From Orientallactaga sibirica (lineage: Eukaryota > Chordata > Mammalia > Rodentia > Dipodidae): a stretch of 64,000 nt of DNA. Below the pieces are notes generated by a model. That model had not been told where the DNA came from. It saw only the letters and a program-made list of their open reading frames with translations, and searched no databases. This document shows, one piece after another, positions 1 through 15,000 of the stretch. The stretch is from positions 124,001-188,000 of the forward strand of contig JAEOAD010001513.1 of assembly GCA_036365145.1 (NCBI GenBank), in the 5' to 3' direction. The translations under genes and the position numbers were made by a program. Numbering within the stretch: position 1 is the first letter of the stretch; every line of letters starts with the position of its first letter.

Positions 1-3000
1 CAAGTTAGTAGATTCGCCTCATTTCTAAAGTAGTTTCTGAGAAAACAAACATCTTCATTGCCTAACATTGTACTGTGTGAAATAAGCTAATTGGTTCTAG
101 GAATCACTTGCTTTCCTACAAAGAAGGTTGAGTGCAGCAAGTTCAAACTTTCCTAGTTTGTGTAATCTAACAAGATGTACAAGTTAGTAGATTCGCCTCA
201 TTTCTAAAGTAGTTTTTTGAAAAAAACAAACATCTTCATTGCCGAACATTGTACTGTGTGAAATAAGCTAATTTGGTTCTAGGAATCACTTGCTTTCACA
301 ACAAAGAAGGTTGAGTGCAGCAAGTTCAAACTTTCCTAGTTTGTGTAATCTAACAAGATGTACAAGTTAGTAGATTCGCCTCATTTCTAAAGTAGTTTCT
401 TGAGAAAACAAACATCTTCATTGCCGAACATTGTACTGTGTGAAATAAGCTAATTTGGTTCTAGGAATCACTTGCTTTCCTACAAAGAAGGTTGAGTGCA
501 GCAAGTTCAAACTTTCCTAGTTTGTGTAATCTAACAAGATGTACAAGTTAGTAGATTCGGCTCATTTTTAAAGTAGTGTCTTGAGAAAACAAACATCTTC
601 ATTGCCGAACATTGTTCTGTGTGAAATAAGCTAATTCGGTTCTAGGAATCACTTGCTTTCCTACAAAGAAGGTTGAGTGCAGCAAGTTCAAACTTTCCTA
701 GTTTGTGTAATCTAACAAGATGTACAAGTTAGTAGATTCGCCTCATTTCTAAAGTAGTTTCTTGAGAAAACAAACATCTTCATTGCCCTAACATTGTACT
801 GTGTGAAATAAGCTAATTGGTTCTAGGAATCACTTGCTTTCCTACAAAGAAGGTTGAGTGCAGCAAGTTCAAACTTTCCTAGTTTGTGTAATCTAACAAG
901 ATGTACAAGTTAGTAGATTCGCCTCATTTCTAAAGTAGTTTCTTGAGAAAAAACAAACATCTTCATTGCCTAACATTGTACTGTGTGAAATAAGCTAATT
1001 GGGTTCTAGGAATCACTTGCTTTCCTACAAAGAAGGTTGAGTGCAGCAAGTTCAAACTTTCCTAGTTTGTGTAATCTAACAAGATGTACAAGTTAGTAGA
1101 TTCGCCTCATTTCTAAAGTAGTTTCTTGAGAAAACAAACATCTTCATTGCCAAACATTGTACTGTGTGAAATAAGCTAATTTGTTCTAGGAATCACTTGC
1201 TTTCCTACAAAGAAGGTTGAGTGCAGCAAGTTCAAACTTTCCTAGTTTGTGTAATCTAACAAGATGTACAAGTTAGTAGATTCGCCTCATTTCTAAAGTA
1301 GTTTCTTGAGAAAACAAACATCTTCATTGCCGAACATTGTACTGTGTGAAATAAGCTAATTTGGTTCTAGGAATCACTTGCTTTCCTACAAAGAAGGTTG
1401 AGTGCAGCAAGTTCAAACTTTCCTAGTTTGTGTAATCTAACAAGATGTACAAGTTAGTAGATTCGCCTCATTTCTAAAGTAGTTTCTTGAGAAAACAAAC
1501 ATCTTCATTGCTTAACATTGTACTGTGTGAAATAAGCTAATTCGGTTCTAGGAATCACTTGCTTTCCTACAAAGAAGGTTGAGTGCAGCAAGTTCAAACT
1601 TTCCTAGTTTGTGTAATCTAACAAGATGTACAAGTTAGTAGATTCGCCTCATTTCTAAAGTAGTTTTTGAGAAAACAAACATCTTCATTGCCTAACATTG
1701 TACTGTGTGAAATAAGCTAATTGTTCTAGGAATCACTTGCTTTCCTACAAAGAAGGTTGAGTGCAGCAAGTTCAAACTTTCCTAGTTTGTGTAATCTAAC
1801 AAGATGTACAAGTTAGTAGATTCGCCTCATTTCTAAAGTAGTTTTTGAGAAAACAAACATCTTCATTGCCTAACATTGTACTGTGTGAAATAAGCTAATT
1901 GGTTCTAGGAATCACTTGCTTTCCTACAAAGAAGGTTGAGTGCAGCAAGTTCAAACTTTCCTAGTTTGTGTAATCTAACAAGATGTACAAGTTAGTAGAT
2001 TCGCCTCATTTCTAAAGTAGTTTCTTGAGAAAACAAACATCTTCATTGCCTAACATTGTACTGTGTGAAATAAGCTAATTGGTTCTAGGAATCACTTGCT
2101 TTCCTACAAAGAAGGTTGAGTGCAGCAAGTTCAAACTTTCCTAGTTTGTGTAATCTAACAAGATGTACAAGTTAGTAGATTCGCCTCATTTCTAAAGTAG
2201 TTTCTTGAGAAAACAAACATCTTCATTGCCGAACTAACATTGTACTGTGTGAAATAAGCTAATAATTGGTTCTAGGAATCACTTGCTTTCCTACAAAGAA
2301 GGTTGAGTGCAGCAAGTTCAAACTTTCCTAGTTTGTGTAATCTAACAAGATGTACAAGTTAGTAGATTCGCCTCATTTCTAAAGTAGTTTTTGAGAAAAC
2401 AAACATCTTCATTGTTTAACATTGTACTGTGTGAAATAAGCTAATTTGGTTCTAGGAATCACTTGCTTTCCTACAAAGAAGGTTGAGTGCAGCAAGTTCA
2501 AACTTTCCTAGTTTGTGTAATCTAACAAGATGTACAAGTTAGTAGATTCGCCTCATTTCTAAAGTAGTTTTTTGAGAAAACAAACATCTTCATTGCCTAA
2601 CATTGTACTGTGTGAAATAAGCTAATTGGTTCTAGGAATCACTTGCTTTCCTACAAAGAAGGTTGAGTGCAGCAAGTTCAAACTTTCCTAGTTTGTGTAA
2701 TCTAACAAGATGTACAAGTTAGTAGATTCGCCTCATTTCTAAAGTAGTTTTTGAGAAAACAAACATCTTCATTGCCTAACATTGTACTGTGTGAAATAAG
2801 CTAATTGGTTCTAGGAATCACTTGCTTTCCTACAAAGAAGGTTGAGTGCAGCAAGTTCAAACTTTCCTAGTTTGTGTAATCTAACAAGATGTACAAGTTA
2901 GTAGATTCGCCTCATTTCTAAAGTAGTTTTTGAGAAAACAAACATCTTCATTGCCTAACATTGTACTGTGTGAAATAAGCTAATTTGTTCTAGGAATCAC

Positions 3001-6000
3001 TTGCTTTCCTACAAAGAAGGTTGAGTGCAGCAAGTTCAAACTTTCCTAGTTTGTGTAATCTAACAAGATGTACAAGTTAGTAGATTCGCCTCATTTCTAA
3101 AGTAGTTTCTTGAGAAAACAAACATCTTCATTGCCTAACATTGTACTGTGTGAAATAAGCTAATTGTTCTAGGAATCACTTGCTTTCCTACAAAGAAGGT
3201 TGAGTGCAGCAAGTTCAAACTTTCCTAGTTTGTGTAATCTAACAAGATGTACAAGTTAGTAGATTCGCCTCATTTCTAAAGTAGTTTCTTGAGAAAACAA
3301 ACATCTTCATTGCCTAACATTGTACTGTGTGAAATAAGCTAATTTGTTCTAGGAATCACTTGCTTTCCTACAAAGAAGGTTGAGTGCAGCAAGTTCAAAC
3401 TTTCCTAGTTTGTGTAATCTAACAAACAAGATGTACAAGTTAGTAGATTCGCCTCATTTCTAAAGTAGTTTCTTGAGAAAACAAACATCTTCATTGCCTA
3501 ACATTGTACTGTGTGAAATAAGCTAATCTGGTTCTAGGAATCACTTGCTTTCCTACAAAGAAGGTTGAGTGCAGCAAGTTCAAACTTTCCTAGTTTGTGT
3601 AATCTAACAAGATGTACAAGTTAGTAGATTCGCCTCATTTCTAAAGTAGTTTCTTGAGAAAACAAACATCTTCATTGCCTAACATTGTACTGTGTGAAAT
3701 AAGCTAATTTGTTCTAGGAATCACTTGCTTTCCTACAAAGAAGGTTGAGTGCAGCAAGTTCAAACTTTCCTAGTTTGTGTAATCTAACAAGATGTACAAG
3801 TTAGTAGATTCGCCTCATTTCTAAAGTAGTTTTTGAGAAAACAAACATCTTCATTGCCTAACATTGTACTGTGTGAAATAAGCTAATTTGTTCTAGGAAT
3901 CACTTGCTTTCCTACAAAGAATGAAGGTTGAGTGCAGCAAGTTCAAACTTTCCTAGTTTGTGTAATCTAACAAGATGTACAAGTTAGTAGATTCGCCTCA
4001 TTTCTAAAGTAGTTTCTTGAGAAAACAAACATCTTCATTGCCTTTAACATTGTACTGTGTGAAATAAGCTAATTTGTTCTAGGAATCACTTGCTTTCCTA
4101 CAAAGAAGGTTGAGTGCAGCAAGTTCAAACTTTCCTAGTTTGTGTAATCTAACAAGATGTACAAGTTAGTAGATTCGCCTCATTTCTAAAGTAGTTTTTG
4201 AGAAAACAAACATCTTCATTGCCTAACATTGTACTGTGTGAAATAAGCTAATTGTTCTAGGAATCACTTGCTTTCCTACAAAGAAGGTTGAGTGCAGCAA
4301 GTTCAAACTTTCCTAGTTTGTGTAATCTAACAAGATGTACAAGTTAGTAGATTCGCCTCATTTCTAAAGTAGTTTCTTGAGAAAACAAACATCTTCATTG
4401 CCCAACATTGTACTGTGTGAAATAAGCTAATTCTGTTTCAGGAATCACTTCCTTTCCTACAAAGAAGGTTGAGTGCAGCAAGTTCAAACTTTCCTAGTTT
4501 GTGTAATCTAACAAGATGTACAAGTTAGTAGATTCGCCTCATTTCTAAAGTAGTTTCTTGAGAAAACAAACATCTTCATTGCCCAACATTGTACTGTGTG
4601 AAATAAGCTAATTCGGTTCTAGGAATCACTTGCTTTCCTACAAAGAAGGTTGAGTGCAGCAAGTTCAAACTTTCCTAGTTTGTGTAATCTAACAAGATGT
4701 ACAAGTTAGTAGATTCGCCTCATTTCTAAAGTAGTTTCTTGAGAAAACAAACATCTTCATTGCCTAACATTGTACTGTGTGAAATAAGCTAATTTGTTCT
4801 AGGAATCACTTGCTTTCCTACAAAGAAGGTTGAGTGCAGCAAGTTCAAACTTTCCTAGTTTGTGTAATCTAACAAGATGTACAAGTTAGTAGATTCGCCT
4901 CATTTCTAAAGTAGTTTCTTGAGAAAAAAAACAAACATCTTCATTGCCTAACATTGTACTGTGTGAAATAAGCTAATTGGTTCTAGGAATCACTTGCTTT
5001 CCTACAAAGAAGGTTGAGTGCAGCAAGTTCAAACTTTCCTAGTTTGTGTAATCTAACAAGATGTACAAGTTAGTAGATTCGCCTCATTTCTAAAGTAGTT
5101 TCTTGAGAAAACAAACATCTTCATTGCCAAACATTGTACTGTGTGAAATAAGCTAATTTGGTTCTAGGAATCACTTGCTTTCCTACAAAGAAGGTTGAGT
5201 GCAGCAAGTTCAAACTTTCCTAGTTTGTGTAATCTAACAAGATGTACAAGTTAGTAGATTCGCCTCATTTCTAAAGTAGTTTTTGAGAAAACAAACATCT
5301 TCATTGCCTAACATTGTACTGTGTGAAATAAGCTAATTGGTTCTAGGAATCACTTGCTTTCCTACAAAGAAGGTTGAGTGCAGCAAGTTCAAACTTTCCT
5401 AGTTTGTGTAATCTAACAAGATGTACAAGTTAGTAGATTCGCCTCATTTCTAAAGTAGTTTCTTGAGAAAAAAAACATCTTCATTGCCTAACATTGTACT
5501 GTGTGAAATAAGCTAATTGGTTCTAGGAATCACTTGCTTTCCTACAAAGAAGGTTGAGTGCAGCAAGTTCAAACTTTCCTAGTTTGTGTAATCTAACAAG
5601 ATGTACAAGTTAGTAGATTCGCCTCATTTCTAAAGTAGTTTCTTGAGAAAACAAACATCTTCATTGCTTCTAACATTGTACTGTGTGAAATAAGCTAATT
5701 GTTCTAGGAATCACTTGCTTTCCTACAAAGAAGGTTGAGTGCAGCAAGTTCAAACTTTCCTAGTTTGTGTAATCTAACAAGATGTACAAGTTAGTAGATT
5801 CGCCTCATTTCTAAAGTAGTTTCTTGAGAAAACAAACATCTTCATTGCCTAACATTGTACTGTGTGAAATAAGCTAATTTGTTCTAGGAATCACTTGCTT
5901 TCCTACAAAGAAGGTTGAGGTGCAGCAAGTTCAAACTTTCCTAGTTTGTGTAATCTAACAAGATGTACAAGTTAGTAGATTCGCCTCATTTCTAAAGTAG

Positions 6001-9000
6001 TTTCTTGAGAAAAACAAACATCTTCATTGTTCTAACATTGTACTGTGTGAAATAAGCTAATTGGTTCTAGGAATCACTTGCTTTCCTACAAAGAAGGTTG
6101 AGTGCAGCAAGTTCAAACTTTCCTAGTTTGTGTAATCTAACAAGATGTACAAGTTAGTAGATTCGCCTCATTTCTAAAGTAGTTTCTTGAGAAAAAAAAA
6201 ACATCTTCATTGCCTAACATTGTACTGTGTGAAATAAGCTAATTGGTTCTAGGAATCACTTGCTTTCCTACAAAGAAGGTTGAGTGCAGCAAGTTCAAAC
6301 TTTCCTAGTTTGTGTAATCTAACAAGATGTACAAGTTAGTAGATTCGCCTCATTTCTAAAGTAGTTTTTGAGAAAACAAACATCTTCATTGCCTAACATT
6401 GTACTGTGTGAAATAGCTAATGGTTCTAGGAATCACTTGCTTTCCTACAAAGAAGGTTGAGTGCAGCAAGTTCAAACTTTCCTAGTTTGTGTAATCTAAC
6501 AAGATGTACAAGTTAGTAGATTCGCCTCATTTCTAAAGTAGTTTCTTGAGAAAACAAACATCTTCATTGCCTAACATTGTACTGTGTGAAATAAGCTAAT
6601 TGGTTCTAGGAATCACTTGCTTTCCTACAAAGAAGGTTGAGTGCAGCAAGTTCAAACTTTCCTAGTTTGTGTAATCTAACAAGATGTACAAGTTAGTAGA
6701 TTCGCCTCATTTCTAAAGTAGTTTCTTGAGAAAAAACAAACATCTTCATTGCCTAACGTTGTACTGTGTGAAATAAGCTAATTCGGTTCTAGGAATCACT
6801 TGCTTTCCTACAAAGAAGGTTGAGTGCAGCAAGTTCAAACTTTCCTAGTTTGTGTAATCTAACAAGATGTACAAGTTAGTAGATTCGCCTCATTTCTAAA
6901 GTAGTTTCTTGAGAAAAACAAACATCTTCATTGCCTAACATTGTACTGTGTGAAATAAGCTAATTGTTCTAGGAATCACTTGCTTTCCTACAAAGAAGGT
7001 TGAGTGCAGCAAGTTCAAACTTTCCTAGTTTGTGTAATCTAACAAGATGTACAAGTTAGTAGATTCGCCTCATTTCTAAAGTAGTTTCTTGAGAAAACAA
7101 AAACATCTTCATTGCTTTAACATTGTACTGTGTGAAATAAGCTAATTTGGTTCTAGGAATCACTTGCTTTCCTACAAAGAAGGTTGAGTGCAGCAAGTTC
7201 AAACTTTCCTAGTTTGTGTAATCTAACAAGATGTACAAGTTAGTAGATTCGCCTCATTTCTAAAGTAGTTTTTTGAGAAAACAAACATCTTCATTGCCTA
7301 ACATTGTACTGTGTGAAATAAGCTAATTGGTTCTAGGAATCACTTGCTTTCCTACAAAGAAGGTTGAGTGCAGCAAGTTCAAACTTTCCTAGTTTGTGTA
7401 ATCTAACAAGATACAAGTTAGTAGATTCGCCTCATTTCTAAAGTAGTTTCTTGAGAAAACAAACATCTTCATTGCTTTAACATTGTACTGTGTGAAATAA
7501 GCTAATTGGTTCTAGGAATCACTTGCTTTCCTACAAAGAAGGTTGAGTGCAGCAAGTTCAAACTTTCCTAGTTTGTGTAATCTAACAAGATGTACAAGTT
7601 AGTAGAGATTCGCCTCATTTCTAAAGTAGTTTCTTGAAAAAACAAACATCTTCATTGCCTAACATTGTACTGTGTGAAATAAGCTAAATTGTTCTAGGAA
7701 TCACTTGCTTTTTCCTACAAAGAAGGTTGAGTGCAGCAAGTTCAAACTTTCCTAGTTTGTGTAATCTAACAAGATGTACAAGTTAGTAGATTCGCCTCAT
7801 TTCTAAAGTAGTTTTTTGAGAAAACAAACATCTTCATTGTTTAACATTGTACTGTGTGAAATAAGCTAATTGTTCTAGGAATCACTTGCTTTCCTACAAA
7901 GAAGGTTGAGTGCACAAAGTTCAAACTTTCCTAGTTTGTGTAATCTAACAAGATGTACAAGTTAGTAGATTCGCCTCATTTCTAAAGTAGTTTCTTGAGA
8001 AAACAAACATCTTCATTAACATTTTAACATTGTACTGTGTGAAATAAGCTAATTTGTTCTAGGAATCACTTGCTTTCCTACAAAGAAGGTTGAGTGCAGC
8101 AAGTTCAAACTTTCCTAGTTTGTGTAATCTAACAAGATGTACAAGTTAGTAGATTCGCCTCATTTCTAAAGTAGTTTTTGAGAAAACAAACATCTTCATT
8201 GCCTAACATTGTACTGTGTGAAATAAGCTAATCTGGTTCTAGGAATCACTTGCTTTCCTACAAAGAAGGTTGAGTGCAGCAAGTTCAAACTTTCCTAGTT
8301 TGTGTAATCTAACAAGATGTACAAGTTAGTAGATTCGCCTCATTTCTAAAGTAGTTTCTTGAGAAAACAAACATCTTCATTGCCTAACATTGTACAGTGT
8401 GAAATAAGCTAATTCGGTTCTAGGAATCACTTGCTTTCCTACAAAGAAGGTTGAGTGCAGCAAGTTCAAACTTTCCTAGTTTGTGTAATCTAACAAGATG
8501 TACAAGTTAGTAGATTCGCCTCATTTCTAAAGTAGTTTCTTGAGAAAACAAACATCTTCATTGCCTAACATTGTACTGTGTGAAATAAGCTAATTCGGTT
8601 CTAGGAATCACTTGCTTTCCTACAAAGAAGGTTGAGTGCAGCAAGTTCAAACTTTCCTAGTTTGTGTAATCTAACAAGATGTACAAGTTAGTAGATTCGC
8701 CTCATTTCTAAAGTAGTTTCTTGAGAAAACAAACATCTTCATTGCCTAACATTGTACTGTGTGAAATAAGCTAATTGGTTCTAGGAATCACTTGCTTTCC
8801 TACAAAGAAGGTTGAGTGCAGCAAGTTCAAACTTTCCTAGTTTGTGTAATCTAACAAGATGTACAAGTTAGTAGATTCGCCTCATTTCTAAAGTAGTTTC
8901 TTGAGAAAACAAACATCTCATTGCTTTAACATTGTACTGTGTGAAATAAGCTAATTGTTCTAGGAATCACTTGCTTTTCCTACAAAGAAGGTTGAGTGCA

Positions 9001-12000
9001 GCAAGTTCAAACTTTCCTAGTTTGTGTAATCTAACAAGATGTACAAGTTAGTAGATTCGCCTCATTTCTAAAGTAGTTTCTTGAGAAAACAAACATCTTC
9101 ATTGCCTAACATTAACATTGTACTGTGTGAAATAAGCTAATTTGGTTCTAGGAATCACTTGCTTTCCTACAAAGAAGGTTGAGTGCAGCAAGTTCAAACT
9201 TTCCTAGTTTGTGTAATCTAACAAGATGTACAAGTTAGTAGATTCGCCTCATTTCTAAAGTAGTTTCTTGAGAAAAAAACAAACATCTTCATTGCCTAAC
9301 ATTGTACTGTGTGAAATAAGCTAATTGGTTCTAGGAATCACTTGCTTTCCTACAAAGAAGGTTGAGTGCAGCAAGTTCAAACTTTCCTAGTTTGTGTAAT
9401 CTAACAAGATGTACAAGTTAGTAGATTCGCCTCATTTCTAAAGTAGTTTCTTGAGAAAACAAACATCTTCATTGTTTAACATTGTACTGTGTGAAATAAG
9501 CTAATTGGTTCTAGGAATCACTTGCTTTCCTACAAAGAAGGTTGAGTGCAGCAAGTTCAAACTTTCCTAGTTTGTGTAATCTAACAAGATGTACAAGTTA
9601 GTAGATTCGCCTCATTTCTAAAGTAGTTTCTTGAGAAAACAAACATCTTCATTGCCTAACATTGTACTGTGTGAAATAAGCTAATTGTTCTAGGAATCAC
9701 TTGCTTTCCTACAAAGAAGGTTGAGTGCAGCAAGTTCAAACTTTCCTAGTTTGTGTAATCTAACAAGATGTACAAGTTAGTAGATTCGCCTCATTTCTAA
9801 AGTAGTTTTGAGAAAACAAACATCTTCATTGCTTTAACATTGTACTGTGTGAAATAAGCTAATTCTGGTTCTAGGAATCACTTGCTTTCCTACAAAGAAG
9901 GTTGAGTGCAGCAAGTTCAAACTTTCCTAGTTTGTGTAATCTAACAAGATGTACAAGTTAGTAGATTCGCCTCATTTCTAAAGTAGTTTCTTGAGAAAAC
10001 AAACATCTTCATTGTTTAACATTGTACTGTGTGAAATAAGCTAATTGGTTCTAGGAATCACTTGCTTTCCTACAAAGAAGGTTGAGTGCAGCAAGTTCAA
10101 ACTTTCCTAGTTTGTGTAATCTAACAAGATGTACAAGTTAGTAGATTCGCCTCATTTCTAAAGTAGTTTCTTGAGAAAACAAACATCTTCATTGCCTAAC
10201 ATTGTACTGTGTGAAATAAGCTAATTGGTTCTAGGAATCACTTGCTTTCCTACAAAGAAGGTTGAGTGCAGCAAGTTCAAACTTTCCTAGTTTGTGTAAT
10301 CTAACAAGATGTACAAGTTAGTAGATTCGCCTCATTTCTAAAGTAGTTTCTTGAGAAAACAAACATCTTCATTGCCTAACATTGTACTGTGTGAAATAAG
10401 CTAATTGGTTCTAGGAATCACTTGCTTCCTCCAAACAAAGAAGGTTGAGTGCAGTTCAAAAGTTCAAACTTTCCTAGTTTGTGTAATCTAACAAGATGTA
10501 CAAGTTAGTAGATTCGCCTCATTTCTAAAGTAGTTTTTTGAGAAAACAAACATCTTCATTGCCTAACATTGTACTGTGTGAAATAAGCTAATTGTTCTAG
10601 GAATCACTTGCTTTCCTACAAAGAAGGTTGAGTGCAGCAAGTTCAAACTTTCCTAGTTTGTGTAATCTAACAAGATGTACAAGTTAGTAGATTAGCCTCA
10701 TTTCTAAAGTAAAGTTTCTTGAGAAAACAAACATCTTCATTGCCTAACATTGTACTGTGTGAAATAAGCTAATTGGTTCTAGGAATCACTTGCTTTCCTA
10801 CAAAGAAGGTTGAGTGCAGCAAGTTCAAACTTTCCTAGTTTGTGTAATCTAACAAGATGTACAAGTTAGTAGATTCGCCTCATTTCTAAAGTAGTTTTTG
10901 AGAAAACAAACATCTTCATTGTTTAACATTGTACTGTGTGAAATAAGCTAATTGGTTCTAGGAATCACTTGCTTTCCTACAAAGAAGGTTGAGTGCAGCA
11001 AGTTCAAACTTTCCTAGTTTGTGTAATCTAACAAGATGTACAAGTTAGTAGATTCGCCTCATTTCTAAAGTAGTTTTTGAGAAAACAAACATCTTCATTG
11101 CCTAACATTGTACTGTGTGAAATAAGCTAATTGGTTCTAGGAATCACTTGCTTTCCTACAAAGAAGGTTGAGTGCAGCAAGTTCAAACTTTCCTAGTTTG
11201 TGTAATCTAACAAGATGTACAAGTTAGTAGATTCGCCTCATTTCTAAAGTAGTTTCTTGAGAAAAAAACAAACATCTTCATTGTTTAACATTGTACTGTG
11301 TGAAATAAGCTAATTGGTTCTAGGAATCACTTGCTTTCCTACAAAGAAGGTTGAGTGCAGCAAGTTCAAACTTTCCTAGTTTGTGTAATCTAACAAGATG
11401 TACAAGTTAGTAGATTCGCCTCATTTCTAAAGTAGTTTCTTGAGAAAACAAACATCTTCATTGCCTAACATTGTACTGTGTGAAATAAGCTAATTGTTCT
11501 AGGAATCACTTGCTTTCCTACAAAGAAGGTTGAGTGCAGCAAGTTCAAACTTTCCTAGTTTGTGTAATCTAACAAGATGTACAAGTTAGTAGATTCGCCT
11601 CATTTCTAAAGTAGTTTCTTGAGAAAACAAACATCTTCATTGTTTAACATTGTACTGTGTGAAATAAGCTAATTGGTTCTAGGAATCACTTGCTTTCCTA
11701 CAAAGAAGGTTGAGTGCAGCAAGTTCAAACTTTCCTAGTTTGTGTAATCTAACAAGATGTACAAGTTAGTAGATTCGCCTCATTTCTAAAGTAGTTTTTG
11801 AGAAAACAAACATCTTCATTGTTTAACATTGTACTGTGTGAAATAAGCTAATTGGTTCTAGGAATCACTTGCTTTCCTACAAAGAAGGTTGAGTGCAGCA
11901 AGTTCAAACTTTCCTAGTTTGTGTAATCTAACAAGATGTACAAGTTAGTAGATTCGCCTCATTTCTAAAGTAGTTTCTTGAGAAAAACAAACATCTTCAT

Positions 12001-15000
12001 TGCCTAACATTGTACTGTGTGAAATAAGCTAATTGGTTCTAGGAATCACTTGCTTTCCTACAAAGAAGGTTGAGTGCAGCAAGTTCAAACTTTCCTAGTT
12101 TGTGTAATCTAACAAGATGTACAAGTTAGTAGATTCGCCTCATTTCTAAAGTAGTTTCTTGAGAAAACAAACATCTTCATTGCCTAACATTGTACTGTGT
12201 GAAATAAGCTAATTTGGTTCTAGGAATCACTTGCTTTCCTACAAAGAAGGTTGAGTGCAGCAAGTTCAAACTTTCCTAGTTTGTGTAATCTAACAAGATG
12301 TACAAGTTAGTAGATTCGCCTCATTTCTAAAGTAGTTTTTGAGAAAACAAACATCTTCATTGCCTAACATTGTACTGTGTGAAATAAGCTAATTGGTTCT
12401 AGGAATCACTTGCTTTCCTACAAAGAAGGTTGAGTGCAGCAAGTTCAAAAACTTAGTAGTTTGTGTAATCTAACAAGATGTACAAGTTAGTAGATTCGCC
12501 TCATTTCTAAAGTAGTTTCTTGAGAAAACAAACATCTTCATTGCCTAACATTGTACTGTGTGAAATAAGCTAATTGGTTCTAGGAATCACTTGCTTTCCT
12601 ACAAAGAAGGTTGAGTGCAGCAAGTTCAAACTTTCCTAGTTTGTGTAATCTAACAAGATGTACAAGTAGAGATCGCCTCATTTCTAAAGTAGTTTTTGAG
12701 AAAACAAACATCTTCATTGCCGAAAAACATTGTACTGTGTGAAATAAGCTAATTCTGTTCTAGGAATCACTTGCTTTCCTACAAAGAAGGTTGAGTGCAG
12801 CAAGTTCAAACTTTCCTAGTTTGTGTAATCTAACAAGATGTACAAGTTAGTAGATTCGCCTCATTTCTAAAGTAGTTTCTTGAGAAAACAAACATCTTCA
12901 TTAACTAACATTGTACTGTGTGAAATAAGCTAATTGGTTTCTAGGAATCACTTGCTTTCCTACAAAGAAGGTTGAGTGCAGCAAGTTCAAACTTTCCTAG
13001 TTTGTGTAATCTAACAAGATGTACAAGTTAGTAGATTCGCCTCATTTCTAAAGTAGTTTCTTGAGAAAAAAACAAACATCTTCATTGCCTAACATTGTAC
13101 TGTGTGAAATAAGCTAATTGTTCTAGGAATCACTGCTTTTTCCTACAAAGAAGGTTGAGTGCAGCAAGTTCAAACTTTCCTAGTTTGTGTAATCTAACAA
13201 GATGTACAAGTTAGTAGATTCGCCTCATTTCTAAAGTAGTTTTTTGAGAAAACAAACATCTTCATTGCCTAACATTGTACTGTGTGAAATAAGCTAATTG
13301 GTTCTAGGAATCACTTGCTTTCCTACAAAGAAGGTTGAGTGCAGCAAGTTCAAACTTTCCTAGTTTGTGTAATCTAACAAGATGTACAAGTTAGTAGATT
13401 CGCCTCATTTCTAAAGTAGTTTCTTGAGAAAACAAACATCTTCATTGTTTAACATTGTACTGTGTGAAATAAGCTAATTGGTTCTAGGAATCACTTGCTT
13501 TCCTACAAAGAAGGTTGAGTGCAGCAAGTTCAAACTTTCCTAGTTTGTGTAATCTAACAAGATGTACAAGTTAGTAGATTCGCCTCATTTCTAAAGTAGT
13601 TTCTTGAAAAAAACAAACATCTTCATTTTAACATTGTACTGTGTGAAATAAGCTAATTGGTTCTAGGAATCACTTGCTTTCCTACAAAGAAGGTTGAGTG
13701 CAGCAAGTTCAAACTTTCCTAGTTTGTGTAATCTAACAAGATGTACAAGTTAGTAGATTCGCCTCATTTCTAAAGTAGTTTCTTGAGAAAACAAACATCT
13801 TCATTTTTAACATTGTACTGTGTGAAATAAGCTAATTGGTTCTAGGAATCACTTGCTTTCCTACAAAGAAGGTTGAGTGCAGCAAGTTCAAACTTTCCTA
13901 GTTTGTGTAATCTAACAAGATGTACAAGTTAGTAGATTCGCCTCATTTCTAAAGTAGTTTCTTGAGAAAAAACAAACATCTTCACATTGTAACATTGTAC
14001 TGTGTGAAATAAGCTAATTGGTTCTAGGAATCACTTGCTTTCCTACAAAGAAGGTTGAGTGCAGCAAGTTCAAACTTTCCTAGTTTGTGTAATCTAACAA
14101 GATGTACAAGTTAGTAGAGATTCCTCATTTCTAAAGTAGTTTTTTGAGAAAACAAACATCTTCATTGCCTTCTAACATTGTACTGTGTGAAATAAGCTAA
14201 TTGGTTCTAGGAATCACTTGCTTTCCTACAAAGAAGGTTGAGTGCAGCAAGTTCAAACTTTCCTAGTTTGTGTAATCTAACAAGATGTACAAGTTAGTAG
14301 ATTCGCCTCATTTCTAAAGTAGTTAGTTTTGAGAAAACAAACATCTTCATTGCTTAACATTGTACTGTGTGAAATAAGCTAATTGTTCTAGGAATCACTT
14401 GCTTTCCTACAAAGAAGGTTGAGTGCAGCAAGTTCAAACTTTCCTAGTTTGTGTAATCTAACAAGATGTACAAGTTAGTAGATTCGCCTCATTTCTAAAG
14501 TAGTTTCTTGAGAAAACAAACATCTTCATTGCCTAACATTGTACTGTGTGAAATAAGCTAATTTGGTTCTAGGAATCACTTGCTTTCCTACAAAGAAGGT
14601 TGAGTGCAGCAAGTTCAAACTTTCCTAGTTTGTGTAATCTAACAAGATGTACAAGTTAGTAGATTCGCCTCATTTCTAAAGTAGTTTCTTGAGAAAACAA
14701 ACATCTTCATTGCCTAACATTGTACTGTGTGAAATAAGCTAATTTGGTTCTAGGAATCACTTGCTTTCCTACAAAGAAGGTTGAGTGCAGCAAGTTCAAA
14801 CTTTCCTAGTTTGTGTAATCTAACAAGATGTACAAGTTAGTAGATTCGCCTCATTTCTAAAGTAGTTTCTTGAGAAAACAAACATCTTCATTGCCTAACA
14901 TTGTACTGTGTGAAATAAGCTAATTGGTTCTAGGAATCACTTGCTTTCCTACAAAGAAGGTTGAGTGCAGCAAGTTCAAACTTTCCTAGTTTGTGTAATC

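Noticed and set aside
18..36. CENP-B box
   Set aside because: The closest match, around GATTCGCCTCATTTCTAAA, keeps TTCG and the central A of the TTCGnnnnAnnCGGG core but has TCTA instead of CGGG. Five of nine essential bases is not a box.
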